A stretch of 64,000 nucleotides of DNA from Xanthostigma xanthostigma (Eukaryota; Arthropoda; Insecta; Raphidioptera; Raphidiidae). The translations under genes were made by a program, and so were the position numbers. Under the pieces are notes generated by a model. It searched no databases. It was not told where the DNA came from and saw nothing but the letters and a program-made list of their open reading frames with translations. Shown in pieces: positions 1 through 12,390 of the stretch (within the stretch, counting starts at the first letter, position 1; each line of letters starts with the position of its first letter). Where the stretch lies: NCBI GenBank assembly GCA_963575645.1, contig OY754469.1, positions 25,004,001 to 25,068,000 on the forward strand, given 5' to 3'.

Positions 1-299
1 GCCGAAGATATTTTTTGTAGTAAAATCCGAATCTGCAATAAAAAATACGTGTTTCCATTTAAAATTGCAAAGTTGCCCACCGCCTCACCCGTGTGGTCTC
101 ATTAATTATGTCTCAGAAAAATATTTTTTACGTGTTTTCACGTCTGCGAGTTTTTTCGGGGACTTTTCTAACACCCTGTATAATATTTTAACACTGGGTG
201 GGGGGTGGGTGGTCATGTGTGTTATTAAATAGTTCTCAAAAAAAATATGTTTAACGTGTTTTCACGTTTTTTGATTCCATGCATCGTCTGCGAGATTTT

Positions 300-1135
300 T
301 CGGGGTTCCAGGACATTTCTATAGGAATATAAAGATCCCAGTGAACCAAAATGATACCACTTATAATGCGCGTCAATAGATGGCCGTCTATTGACAAGCA
401 TCTTAAGCTATATTGTTTTAATCTGTGAGTATAGAATATGTAGAGTTTCCGGAGTGAATTGTGCTGGCAACGGTTTGACCATCTAGTTACTAGCATCATA
501 ATTACATCTGCCCTTTAAAGATTATCTTGCGTCATAGGTCTATTGTACAATATCCGGCGGTTATACTTGTTGGGATTTTGAATGATATTTTTTTTGACAT
601 AAATTAATAACTTTAATTAAAATTTTATTTTTAAACTAAGTTCTGATGTTGAGTCAAAAAAATCCGAACAAATATAAATTCAAGAAATATGGTTATGTAC
701 TTCATTTCAATTTATTTTTATTATCTTTCTTAATCAGATGCTCCCATAATAAAATAATTGACATGATCTTCGATGCTACAAAATAATATAAGTCATTCAC
801 GATTGTAGAGTAGCGTAGATCACCAAATTGGACGAAAAATGCATCCTGTATTACATGTATGTTATTTACGTGGCGTTTTTATGGTTTGAAACAAACTGGG
901 AACTGTCGTCACGGAAAACATTAAATTATCACATACGTCAAAAATGAAAAAAAAACATTGACGGTTTTTAACATTATTTATAAACCATCGAGCGAATAAT
1001 TAGGATGAGTGTAGAGGTAGCATTGACAATATCTGAACTGTTAGTTTAACCATAATTTAGGTGGAAACAACATTCAGTTTGTGGGCCAGGGGCATGAAAC
1101 GTAAGAGGTTTACTATATAACATTTTCCGTTATCT
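300..1135. repeat. Partial copy of the P-like element found at 26038-28247
   Basis: Several blocks (about 340-510, 600-780 and 840-1135) match the element in Rpn1 intron 11 in the same order. Examples are AACCAAAATGATACCACTTA, GTTCTGATGTTGAGTC and GAACTGTCGTCACGGAAAAC. This copy lacks the middle with the THAP-like frame. Its ends have decayed. Confidence 0.7.
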
Positions 1136-1599
1136 GGTTAACACTCAGTACAATACCTTACTCAATGGTTATACTAATTTTGGTCAAAATCGACTTCAAA
1201 ATTTTCAATTATTTTATCGTTTTCCCTGAATCCAAGAAACATTTTTGAAAAATGTCCGTGCGTCTGTGAACACGATACAGATCAATTGGGAGAATTTTTG
1301 ATATGCAAATTGAAAACCCCTATTTCCGGGGTATCTTTTTATAATTGTTTATCTAGTCTAGTTCACATGTTTTGATGAATTTCAGTCCTCCTTCACCGAA
1401 AATTATGGTCATCGTGTCATTCGATTCGGAATGACATCTAGAAACTTTTTGAAAAAAATGAAGTGGGAGACGACAAAATTGCAAAAGTTATAAATATTTT
1501 AGTAATTGCAGATATCTGAAATCACAAGAAAGATTCTGAAAGAGCAGGAAATTTCATACAAGAAGTCCCACCTCCCGGAACTCCACCACCAATATTTCT

Positions 1600-1793
1600 A
1601 ATTGCACGTCATACCACTAAACTAGCGGTATGTGCTCTATTATTGCTTTGCGCGTCAGAGCTGACTTTCGTTCATACAAAAAGTTTCATCTAAGTTAATT
1701 TCACATTAAATCCACTCAAATTGTAGCTTTTTGAAAAGAAGAAATTTTGTTCTATAAACCAGAGCCATTTTAGATCGATTCGAGTTCATAATT
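1600..1793. repeat. Dispersed repeat, second copy at 51000-51192
   Basis: About 190 bases starting at a hairpin around the word TAGCGGTAT match 51000-51192 in the same orientation, including GTCAGAGCTGACTTTCGTTC. Sequence downstream to about 2760 ends in GACAGACAGACAGAC plus a G-rich tract and may belong to the same element, but the second copy does not reach that far. Confidence 0.7.
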
Positions 1794-2826
1794 ACTTTGG
1801 ATCTATACTTTAAAAACTAAGAAAAAAAGGTTTATTAAGAGTGCCGTAATTGTAAAATTATCATTTGCACTCGTCAACGTTTGAATCACGTGCCGCTAAT
1901 AAAAGGTCTCACGTTATTTGTTTATCAGAATAGGTTTGACGCGTCCGGCTCTTCGACTATCTGTTTATTTGATACTTTTCAGCTATAATTATTTCAACGG
2001 TGACAATAGATAAAATTTCGAGCAAAGCTTAGATATGTGACTAATATATTATTCTAAAAATTACGAATTTTTTTCGGTACATAACTCAGGTTTATTTCAT
2101 AAATTTTTTAAACGAGGTAGTAAACCGTTCTGAAATTTTGGGTACTTATTGCAGATATATTTAGAAACAAGTTGACAAAATTTTATTCATTTCCTGGTGA
2201 TTTGAGATACCCGTAATACTTGCTTTCCCTTTATTATAATAATTGTCAATATTTTTGAAGTCGGAATGGTCCTGTTGCACAATTGACTGGATTTTTTTCA
2301 TACTATGTTTTACTAGCGGCCCGGTCCGACCTCACTGGAATTTCTAGGTTGCCACCGTTTTTTCGTCGACTTATATTGCAAAATTGATATCCGCGAAAAG
2401 CGTTTAACATTAAAATGGGTATAATAGGCTTATAGTATTCTTAAAAGATAGACATATGCCATCGCAGACTTGTCTGTAGACCTATAAAAGAGGAACAATT
2501 CCACCATACATTGTTTTGTTATATCTCAAAGGGATTAGATAGCGTTTTCGATGAAAGCTCCCAGTCAGCTTGAACTTTTCCGACATCTTCAACAATCAGC
2601 GTCATAATTTTAACCAATTTACACAAAAGATTAATTAATTATACACATAAACGTTTCTCTTGAATCACTCCGTCCATTGATGAAACCATATGAGAAATCC
2701 GTTCGGTAGTTTTTGAGTTTATCGCATTCAGACAGACAGACAGACGCGGTGGGGGGATATTGTTTTATAATATGTAGTGATTGAAACATATTGGAAGTAT
2801 TGTGAAATTGCTATATTTAATTTCAG

Positions 2827-5800
2827 TTTCCTGCAGTGCCGACATGTCCGTCAAACTATGGGATTTTGCGCAAAGCTACGAATGTATCAAGACAATGCAT
2901 GGCCACGATCACAACGTAAGCAGTGTAGCTTTTATGCCTGCTGGAGACTTTGTTATTTCATCTTCTAGAGACAAAACTATTAAAATGTGGGAAGTTGCTA
3001 CAGGGTAAGTTCTTAATTAATAAAGTCACTGAACTTTTTTTATATCAGATATCGTGTCCATCGTGATAATAATAAATAAGAAAATTGCAGGATTGTGGAC
3101 AAATATTAACTTTATTAAATTTACGACGTTTCGTCTATAGATTTAGACTTTTTCAAGTACAGAAAATTAAATAACAATAATTATGAAAAACAACATTAAT
3201 TACTAACCATAGCAATTAACATAAGACAAAAATAAAAACATGGGAACAATTTTATGTTGACTATTAATGTTGTTTTTCATAATTATTGTTATTTAATTTT
3301 CTGTACTTGAGAAAGTCTAAATCTGTAGACGAAACGTCGTACATTAATTAAGAGTTAATATTTGTCCAAAATCCTGCGATTTTATTATTTTTTAAGGATG
3401 TATATAACATTTTTGAATTCAAAGATTTTTGCCTAAATTTAAAATGTGTTATAGAATTAGACCTCCTGCATCGATTAAAACCAAAAAATAGATACCTTAC
3501 CGACCTTATTTATGAAAAAATTCATTTAAAATCACCATTCACTCAATGTTATTTCTACCGGAAGTGTTGAAAATTTTGAGAAGATTAAAACATTTATCAT
3601 TTTATTTCAATGATTTATGATTCAAAAACTTATTATCAGTTTCTTTGTACAATTTGCGATTTTTCAAGCCCAAAAAAACGTGGGGTTACCGGCAATTTCA
3701 CGGAAATATTTTATTTTGAAAGTGATGAAATCAATTCTCCGAATCTTAATCTTAATTAATGGCGGATGTAATGAGACAATGAGGCAACGTCGCGTTCCTG
3801 CATGTTGATAATAAAAATCGCATTTATGAAATGTCATATCACGTGAACCAACTGTCAATATTATTCTGGACCTGTCATTTTTGAGATTTATGTGCATTTA
3901 GAACACAAAATGCGTTTATATGTCGGATAAACGCTGTAATGTAACAAAAGTATGTAAAAGATTTGAGATATTTATTTTTGTTTGGAAAACTAAAATGTTC
4001 GTACAGATTATCTGCAATTAATTTGAAAAAACTTTGCTTTAACAAAAATCTGCCAAAAGTAAACTTTAATTACTGACTTTATGTATCAGTTTATTACTTT
4101 GCGTAATGATAATTGATTTCTTAATCACCACTTTGATTGCTTGATAATAATTCATAATAAAAAAACTTTCTTTGAATTTTGATTTGACATTTTTATTTAT
4201 TATTATTTTTATAGTAGGGGAGAGGGGGGCAGATTTGAACACTTTTTATTCAACTTTTTATAAATAAAATTAGAAGTGATTCCTAAAATTTTTTTTAATT
4301 GCATGCGATACTATAGTTATTGCCCTATAATTTCAAATCATAAATATTCGAAATAATCAATCAGAGAATATATTAAAATTTATTTTTTTTAATGAGGGAA
4401 AATGTTCAAAACTGCCCCATGTGGGGGCAGGTTTGAACAGGCCTGGGGCAGTTTTGAACGCTAAGTATAAATGAAAGAAATTGGATGTCTTTTTTAAAAT
4501 AATATATTTATTTGGCATGTAATAAGTGAGATATTTGACTAAATATATTCGTACGCTTATAAATTACTTATTAACCTAATTTATAAGTGGAAAAGTCAAA
4601 CTTATAAATTATAACTATACACTTCACAAAAGGCTAATAAACAACGCATAAATAAATTCAATTTTTATTCACTAGAACATTATTTATTAATCAACGTTTC
4701 GGCAGAAATTCTTGGCTTCTTCAGGACCTATACCAAATATATAAAACCCTACACATCGACACCATAAACTTGAAATTAAAAAAGAAATTGTACCTATATT
4801 AAATAATTACTTATTCGGCTTACCTTAAAAATCTCTAGTAAAAAGTCATAAAATTAAAAACATAAAATAATTTAAAATCATTATTGTCAAACATTTAAAA
4901 CTTTTCTTAAAATTTATTCATAAATAATAAAAATAATAAAAACTTTAAAAGACCTATTTTAAAAATTATAAAAATATATCCTTTCTTTTTACTAGAGATT
5001 TTTAAGGTAAGCCGAATAAGTAATTATTTGGTATACAAAATTAAAAAATTTTAAGTTTACCTATGTTTTAGATGTGTAGGGTTTTATTTATTTGTTATAT
5101 TTCCTGAAGAAGTAAAGAATTTCTGCCGAAACGTTGACTAATAAATTATGTTCTAGTGAATAAAAATTGTTTTATATTTAGCCTTTTATCCCGTATAATT
5201 TTATAATACCATAATACCAAGGTGTCTTATTTTATTTTGTTAATAAATATAAATTCGCATGAGTTTACAGATTACCTATTATTATGTAGGTATGTTACAG
5301 CAATAATTAATTATTTTATCAGACAAATCTATACCTACTTATACCCTCGAAATAATACCTAGATGAATAAAGACCATTAGTCTAGACCAGCGGTTCTCAA
5401 ACTTTTTTGGTGACGGAACCCTTTTGAAAAGCGAAATACTTGACGGAACCCTCCAATAAAACAAAAATGTCTTTATGTGCATTCTTTATTAATAAGCATA
5501 ATACGAGTAGTTACAATGTAACAGTTACTTATTAAAAAAAATCTAAAGGGATGTATTGTTTTTTTTTTTTTTAATGAAAATAATTAATGTTAACACATTC
5601 AAACATTAAATAATAATAATTTTATTAACTATTCCAGTAAACGAAATCAAAATGTCCTTTAAAATTTTCTTTTAAATAGGCATGAACGTTGTTTTCTTGC
5701 TGGCTGATCAGCTCGCACTGCCTCTTTTGTCGGCGTGCGTATAGCATAATATTAAAAAATATTATACGCAATATTCTTTTTTAATATTTTTCTAAATTCT

Positions 5801-8800
5801 TACGGAGCCCCCACAGGGGTTTCGCGGAACCCTAGGGTTCCGCGGAGCACACTTTGAGAATGGCTGGTCTAGACAATAGAGATATCTAGGGCAAATCCCT
5901 ATGCCGATTTTAGTTATGGGCGCAGGTTTGAAAATGTTCAAAACTGCCCCTTTTGTTTTGTTCAAAGCTACCCCGTTAGTAGTCACAATACTAATTGCAA
6001 TAATTTTGTATTAAAAGTTTTTAAAACGATCAAATCACTATGTTTATTAGATGACTTAAGATATAATTTAGTCATTACACTGTAAATAAATAAAAAAATA
6101 TTACTTGAATAAATTGAAATATGCTTACGTGTTAGAAAACAAAATATCGGCGGAGCACATCCAAAATAACGAACGTTTATAACTTAGGTTTTTTGTGATA
6201 TATTGGCAACCTAACGTTTGTCAGTTGAACCTCTCAGTGTTGCCTCATTAAAAATACTTTCATTACCGGCATTACATAGATTATTTCTTTTATTTTTGCA
6301 ATGTTCAAAGCTACCCCCCTCTCCCCTATCCATAGCTTCAAATTTTTGAGGTCAGAAATTCTATCTCCACGTTATGTTTCCGAGTGTCAGAAGACCACGT
6401 GAACAGCCATGTTGCCTGATTGTTTTTGACTAAAGTCACAGTAGTCAAATTAAATGTTAAATATTTGTTCATAATATTTAATTATAGGAAAATTTTTAGA
6501 AAATCTACCATAAAAAATGATTAAAATTAACACAAAGTCTTCGCAAATGAAAATTTTTATATATTTATGATTTTGAAAATTTAATTAGATGTACTACACA
6601 ATTTGACCTTATACACATCCTTAAATGTAACTGAACATTTTTAGGTACAATATTTTTTTAAAACATAGTAGCAAGTTTAATTTACTGATCAGATAATTTC
6701 CCTACACAATTTTTTGCGTAATGGAATTTGCTAAAAAGCCTATAAATGACACTTAGATAATATTTTTGTTAGTACAAAAACACACAAATTGCGTGTTGCA
6801 AAGCCATGGATTCAATTCGCATCAAAATTAACAGATCTGGAATCCTTACCATATTTCCTTATTGAGACAAACGTCTTGAAAAAAGAATTCACTGATTTAA
6901 AAAATTACACAGCAGACACACACGCGTTCAGCCGCCATGGTGTACACCACTTTTTTTTTACTTTTTGAGGGTAGTGCTGTGAGAGTCTAACGTTATTACA
7001 GACCCAGTGCTGTAACTATCCCTTTACACGCCTGGTGAGAGCATCTATAACTGCGCCTTTGAAAAATGTTTTGATCTTAAAACTTGGTCCAGGTCTGGCC
7101 ATTTCTGCGCCCTGTGCCTGGGCACCGCTGACACTACCCTAGTTACTGTACTCTTCAGACCCTATCATCATTCACTATGCATAGGTATCATTTCCTTATG
7201 GAACATGGAACTAACAAACATATGAAACGAATTATAAAATTCGACTAGTTTTATCATAACAAGAACATCAGATGATATTAAAAAAAATAATAAATGACAC
7301 AAACACATCACACGTTAAGATAACTGATGTTAATTCATTTTATGTTTTTTTTTATTATTATTATTATTAAGCGTATATATTTTTTATATTTATTTGTGTA
7401 GGTACTGTGTCAAAACGTTTACGGGCCATACTGAATGGGTGCGTATGGTACGACCATCACCTGATGGTTCATTAATCGCTTCATGTTCTAACGATCAAAC
7501 AGTGCGTGTTTGGAATATCGTAACCAAAGAGTGTAAAGTAAGTGTAATATTTTTAAGTTTTATTTATTTATTTACTTCACTTCAACATTTTAATCTAAAC
7601 ATAACCGCGTAAAATCTCGATTGTAAAGTTGTTATGTTTGTTTATGGTATAAGGGGTATTACATATGAAATGGACAGGAAAAAAAGGTGAGGTTTTGAAA
7701 TTCGTTTATATTCGGGCTAATTGTACTTCTTGTAGATATGAAAGTGAACACACAATATTTTTTTGTATATGTTTATTTGTCAAGTTATGTGCTTCTAAAA
7801 AATAGTCATAATTGATATTCCGATTTTTTGGAAGTAGTTTTTCGAATTTAAAAAAATTACAATAAACTATTAAACTTAGCGATTTGAATATACAATTTCA
7901 TGTTCTTTTTACAAAAAATCAATCTTGAAAAAAAAATTTTCATTTGTGTAAACATTTCAAAACAAAATTTTGGAAACTTTTTTTTTCAATTTTGCTTAGA
8001 GCATATTTATAATACACTAGAAATTTAAAACCAGGTTGGGCAGGATTATTCGAACTTTAAAATTTATAAAAAAAAAAAATACATGTCGCACTGAGTGTGA
8101 TGTTTGGTCTAACATAATTAATAAATTTGTAAAATTGTAAACATCGTACCCAGTGCGACATGTATGTACATTAAATTGTCTATCTCCTTAACTAATGCAG
8201 ATACCATTTTATAACTTCTAGTGTATTATAAATATATTTAAAAAAAAAAATGGTTGAAGTTTCCAAAACTTTGGTTTCAAATATTTACTTCCGGTTTTGT
8301 AGGTACATAATAAAAAAAAAAGAAATTGTCTATACAATTCGCTAAGTTTAATATTTTATTGTAATTGTTTTCTATTCGAGAAACTATTTCCAAAAGATCG
8401 GAATTTCAATTATGACTATTTTTTAGAAGTCCATAGCTTGACAAATAAACATTATAGAAAAAAAATTATTATGTGTTCACTTTCATATCTACTAGAAGTG
8501 CAATTAGACCGAATATGAACGAATTTCAGAACCTCACTTTTTTTTCCTGTCTACTTCACGTAAAATGCCCCATAATTGAAATTAAAACAAGAATTTAGAA
8601 ATCGACAATATCTTGATTAATTTTATCGTAGTTTTCTCATTTACAATTAAGTAACAAGCAATCTTTATAATAAGGAATGTTGAACTGATATTACTGAATA
8701 ACTAGCTTGCGTAATTTTTATTTATAGAATCGAAAATTAACCATTTCAACATTTGATCGTTTATAGGCAGTGTTGCGCGACCACGACCACGTTGTAGAGT

Positions 8801-9926
8801 GTGTAGCGTGGGCCCCTGAAGCTGCACATTCCGCTATCAACGAAGCGGTCGCATCGAGTGACAACAAGAAAAGTTCAGCTGGCGCTAGTGCTGGTCCTTT
8901 CCTCGTTTCTGGATCGCGAGACAAAACCTTACGTGTTTGGGATGTTTCGACTGGCGTTTGTGCATTTATACTCAACGGCCATGACAATTGGGTGCGAGGC
9001 GTTGCATTCCATCCTGCCGGGAAATTCCTTGTATCGGCCGGTGATGACAAGTCTTTACGTGTTTGGGACCTACGTCACCGTAGATGCATGAAAACACTCG
9101 AAGCCCACAAACACTTCTGCACGTCTGTAGGTGAGTCTTAAAGAAATTTAGTAAACAATTTTTTTGCATTTTTTTGAATATGTAGTGTGTTTAAATGAAA
9201 AAAAAACAATAATTATATTACAATCCAAGGTTATTGTAAAAATTTCTGTTCTAGAACCAAAAATTTCAACCATGTATCATGTTTTCTCCTCGATATTGTG
9301 TTGCGCGGAAAAAATTGACGCGCAAAATTGACGCGCAAAATTGACTCGCAAAATTGACTCGCAAAATTGACTCGCAAAATTGACGCGCAAAATTGACTCG
9401 CAAAATTGACTCGCAAAATTGACTCGCAAAATTGACTCGCAAAATTGACGCGCAAAATTGACTCGCAAAATTGACGCGCAAAAAATGAAATCATGGTTAA
9501 TAATTGACTCGCAAAATTGACTCGCAAAATTGACTCGCAAAATTGACGCGCAAAAAATGAAATCATGGTTAATAAAAATTGACGCGCAAAATTGACGCTC
9601 AAAAAAATTTAGTACCCCAGGGCTAAAACATGATACATGTTAAAAATTAAAATTACTTCGCAAAACACAAGTTGAAAATCGTTAGTTTAGAGTTTAGACT
9701 GTTCGAACGTCTGAAAGGCTATTTTAGTAAGTTCAAAAAATACCTATCCTTAGTTCTGGATTTAGTAACCAGTTGTTTTTCACGTCATATGTTTATTAAT
9801 TACAAGCATAGTTGAACATGTTGTGTTAACACGGTTTTTGAATGTTTTACAGATTTTCATAAGTCACATCCATATGTAATAACGGGCAGCGTCGATCAGA
9901 CAGTCAAGGTATGGGAGTGTCGTTAA
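2827..9926 (+). CDS. Lis-1: Lis-1 (PAFAH1B1 homologue), 3' half, WD40 dynein regulator
   Basis: Four coding exons: 2827-3004, 7402-7537, 8767-9130, 9853-9926, stop TAA at 9924-9926. Together they encode the last 249 residues plus a split first codon. All junctions are AG/GT and phases close. The peptide begins inside the second WD40 blade ([13 protein letters not shown]), continues through blades with typical endings ([49 protein letters not shown]) and ends [11 protein letters not shown], the usual C-terminus of animal Lis1. The N-terminal LisH, coiled coil and first blade must be encoded upstream of the window. In known animals Lis1 binds dynein and NudE and promotes dynein motility, nuclear migration and spindle positioning. 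The introns carry foldback repeats (3081-3386, 4215-6328, 7653-8571) and a 13-bp minisatellite (9305-9605). The family assignment is very secure; only the missing 5' part is unknown. Confidence 0.97.
3081..3386. mobile_element. Foldback MITE in a Lis-1 intron
   Basis: Two arms of about 130 bases (3082-3210 and 3257-3386) are inverted copies. Outer ends read AATTGCAGGATTGTGGACAA and, inverted, AAATCGCAGGATTTTGGACA. The loop is about 45 bases. No coding sequence. Confidence 0.85.
4627..5188. mobile_element. Foldback MITE nested in the 4215-6328 element
   Basis: Left arm begins AAAAGGCTA and includes AACGTTTCGGCAGAAATTCT; the right arm is its inverse, ending TAGCCTTTT. The centre is also partly self-complementary around TAAGCCGAATAAGTAATTA. 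Confidence 0.8.
5398..5866. mobile_element. Non-autonomous hAT element (469 bp) with 8-bp TSD
   Basis: It begins CAGCGGTTCTCAAACTTTTT and ends TTTGAGAATGGCTG, the common hAT MITE terminus. The 8-base target duplication GTCTAGAC is perfect at 5390-5397 and 5867-5874 and is itself a palindrome. Internal sequence is non-coding. Confidence 0.92.
7653..8571. mobile_element. Foldback element in a Lis-1 intron
   Basis: Two arms of more than 300 bases (about 7653-7900 and 8330-8571 match best) are inverted. Termini are GGGGTATTACATATGAAATG and, inverted, GGGGCATTTTACGTGAAGTA. The centre holds a second inverted pair around ATGTCGCACTG (8082 and 8164). No coding frame. Confidence 0.85.
9305..9605. repeat. 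13-bp minisatellite in the last Lis-1 intron
   Basis: About twenty head-to-tail copies of CGCAAAATTGACT or CGCAAAATTGACG. Twice the array is broken by a segment containing AAATGAAATCATGGTTAATA (about 9483 and 9555), showing a higher-order duplication. Confidence 0.95.
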
Positions 9927-11550
9927 ACATTCAGAAGCCAACCGACGAAGATTGGCCGCTTGTGTTGTTTCGTTGAACACTTTCGTTTTATTATTTTGTG
10001 AATGCTTCAGTTTTTGTATTATCATATTCAGTTATATTGTTAGTTGAAGAACTGAAAATTATATTGCGTTATTTTTATTATTACAATGACAACGATATGT
10101 TGAAACAATATTTATATTTTGCCAGGTTCATAAATTGATGATATAGGCTGTGGAGATTTCTATATTCGACGGGATTAGCGAACAATAAACGTCGATTCCT
10201 TCTTGTAGCGTTATAGCTTACGCTAGATACTAAAAATATTCGTCCTCATAGTCGTGATTTCAGTAAAGTTTCAAATACGTCCTGAGATTTCTGAATGATA
10301 TAACTGAAAATGATTTTACAAAATGTGTGTATATATATATATACTGGCAAATGTAACTGAATGTAGATTTTGGTGAACTCTGTTAACAGTTTTCTAAAGT
10401 TCTGAAATAGCATTTTTGAATTTTAAATGAAAATTTAACAGAGGAATGTTGATTTGAGAAATTGATTTATGGACATCAATTTATATCGTTATTAGGATTC
10501 ATAAGAACGCGTATTGATTTCTTGGAAAGAATTTAATAGAACCTGTTTAGAATACTATATATATATATTTTATTTATTTGTAGTTTTTTTGCTCTACATT
10601 ATAAAAAGTTTTTTAAACAGTGGGGAAAATCCTTGATAAGTTTAAAATAAAATAATAATAAAAATTATAAAAGTAGTATAAACATTCTTTAGTAGAAGAT
10701 AATTATTTTAATTGAAGATATCCCAGCAGAAATATTATAGTATGTATATTTTTCATTGATAAGAAGTGTATTAGTTAAAATATATTATTGCCACACACTC
10801 AGTTTTATTGTAGGCGTAGATATTAACAATAATATTTCAATAATTACACGTGATATGCTGTAAGAGTATCGAAGAATCACTGCATTACTTAATTTGCAGA
10901 TAAGTTGGCGTTGCTCGTAATTAAAAACGAAAATATTAAGAAACTATTAAATATCATAAAAAAAATTATGCTTAGAATGCTTTTTAACATTTTTCTGTTT
11001 TGTAATAATCTAAAGAATTTTATTAAAATTATATTTACATTTTAAATTACAATTAAAATGTTTTTAAAGGACATTGTCTTTTTAAGTATGTGCATACAAT
11101 ACTTTTATATATATATATTTTTAAATATTGTGAAGATAATATAAACGCCATTAAATATTATTTTTGTTTTGATTTATTCTACTTTAGTTAGAAGATTGCA
11201 GTGTTTCTTTGATTATCAATTGTGTTTATTCCACAATTCCATTAATGAAAAGTAACTTCAAAGAAGTATCGATAACATCAGTTTTACATTGACTATTATT
11301 TTTTTATGAACTCCTTGAATCTTGATTAGAAAGTATTTCTCATTTCAATAAATGGTTGGAATGCATCAGTACCACATGCTTAACAGATTAGTTAAAAAAG
11401 CAAAACAGTTTGACATTACGTTAATCCCATGCTTTAACGCTTATACCAATCACACTCTGCTCGCTATCTTAAAATGACTATAAAGTATGTGTTTGGTCTT
11501 AATTATATTATTAAATATTAATAAAAACAATAAATAAAATTACATATTGT
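9927..11550 (+). other. Probable Lis-1 3' untranslated region
   Basis: AT-rich sequence without a credible reading frame follows the Lis-1 stop. Overlapping AATAAA signals at 11529-11534 and 11533-11538, followed by a T/G-rich stretch, are a plausible polyadenylation site, giving a 3' UTR near 1.6 kb. Earlier AATAAA hexamers (about 10186 and 11347) could give shorter forms. Short TA runs occur near 10330, 10555 and 11108. The end is inferred. Confidence 0.45.
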
Positions 11551-12390
11551 GAATACACTTATTGTTTTCTGTAAATAAAATATTTGTCTTCATTAGTTTT
11601 ATTTTTTTTTTTTTTTTTTTGTTATATACTTATATTTGCCCTAGCAGTACTGGCATATTATGTTACAAAATTGTTTATTGGCGTATTTATCTATATGGCA
11701 CATACTATGACATAGGTACTTATTTGACTGGATCTAGGGATTGAATCGTAAAATATTGAAGTGTTACACCGTTTTGAACTATTTAGCACCATTTTTGGAA
11801 ATCTATTTAGGTATATAATACCTATATGTGTGTTAGCAGGATAACTCTCCAAATACTTAATTGAACCAATTTAAGAGAGATTGGGTAAGTAATAGACGCT
11901 CCACAACTGAGGTTATTGGTGAGGATAATTTTGGAAAAACACCGGAAAAAATAGCAGAAATGCCTCAAAGTCAAAATTAAACCTTTTAGTAAAGATTAAA
12001 ATTTTATCAAAATCAGGAGATACAACTTGAAACTATCAATTTGCTGAAAGTACATTACCTACAGAAGTTGGTAGATGTATAATTTAGACTATTTAGAGCA
12101 AATATTGATAGCAAATACACTGTTTTGTGACTTTGTCGGCAGAGTTTTGCACTGCGACCTGACATTTTTTTGTTTGGAAGCACTGCAAGTGCAGTTTTGA
12201 AATTGCGCATTCCATTTTTTTGAAATATTGCAAAGTTAACCATCCCCCTTATTTAGTTTCGGGTAGAGAGGGTGTAACCTCTCTACTTTCGGGGTTATGT
12301 TTCATGTTTCCATTGTTAAGAAAGTTGGCCAGTCATTCAGTTGTTATTTGTTAAGATCAGTCTTGTCAAATTTGTTGTCTTTTGGTTAAA
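11551..12390. promoter_or_regulatory. Lis-1/Rpn1 intergenic region with Rpn1 promoter
   Basis: No gene is seen here. Two arthropod initiator-like TCAGT motifs at 12337-12341 and 12357-12361 lie 30 to 55 bases before the Rpn1 ATG, so a short 5' UTR is plausible. No TATA box stands at the expected distance, as is usual for housekeeping genes. A T-run at about 11602-11621 is simple sequence. Confidence 0.35.

Larger units (their letters stand above)
4215..6328. mobile_element. TIR DNA element of 2.1 kb with two nested elements
   Basis: The termini are inverted repeats: TAGGGGAGAGGGGGGCAGAT at the left and, inverted, TAGGGGAGAGGGGGGTAGCT at the right. Inner copies of the word CAAAACTGCCCC recur near both ends (about 4406 and 5938). 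No transposase frame was seen. A foldback element (4627-5188) and a hAT MITE (5398-5866) lie inside it. Confidence 0.8.

Noticed and set aside
9231-9602. Long - strand frames with repeated [13 protein letters not shown]
   Set aside because: Translation of the 13-bp minisatellite in three frames; no start context or homology.
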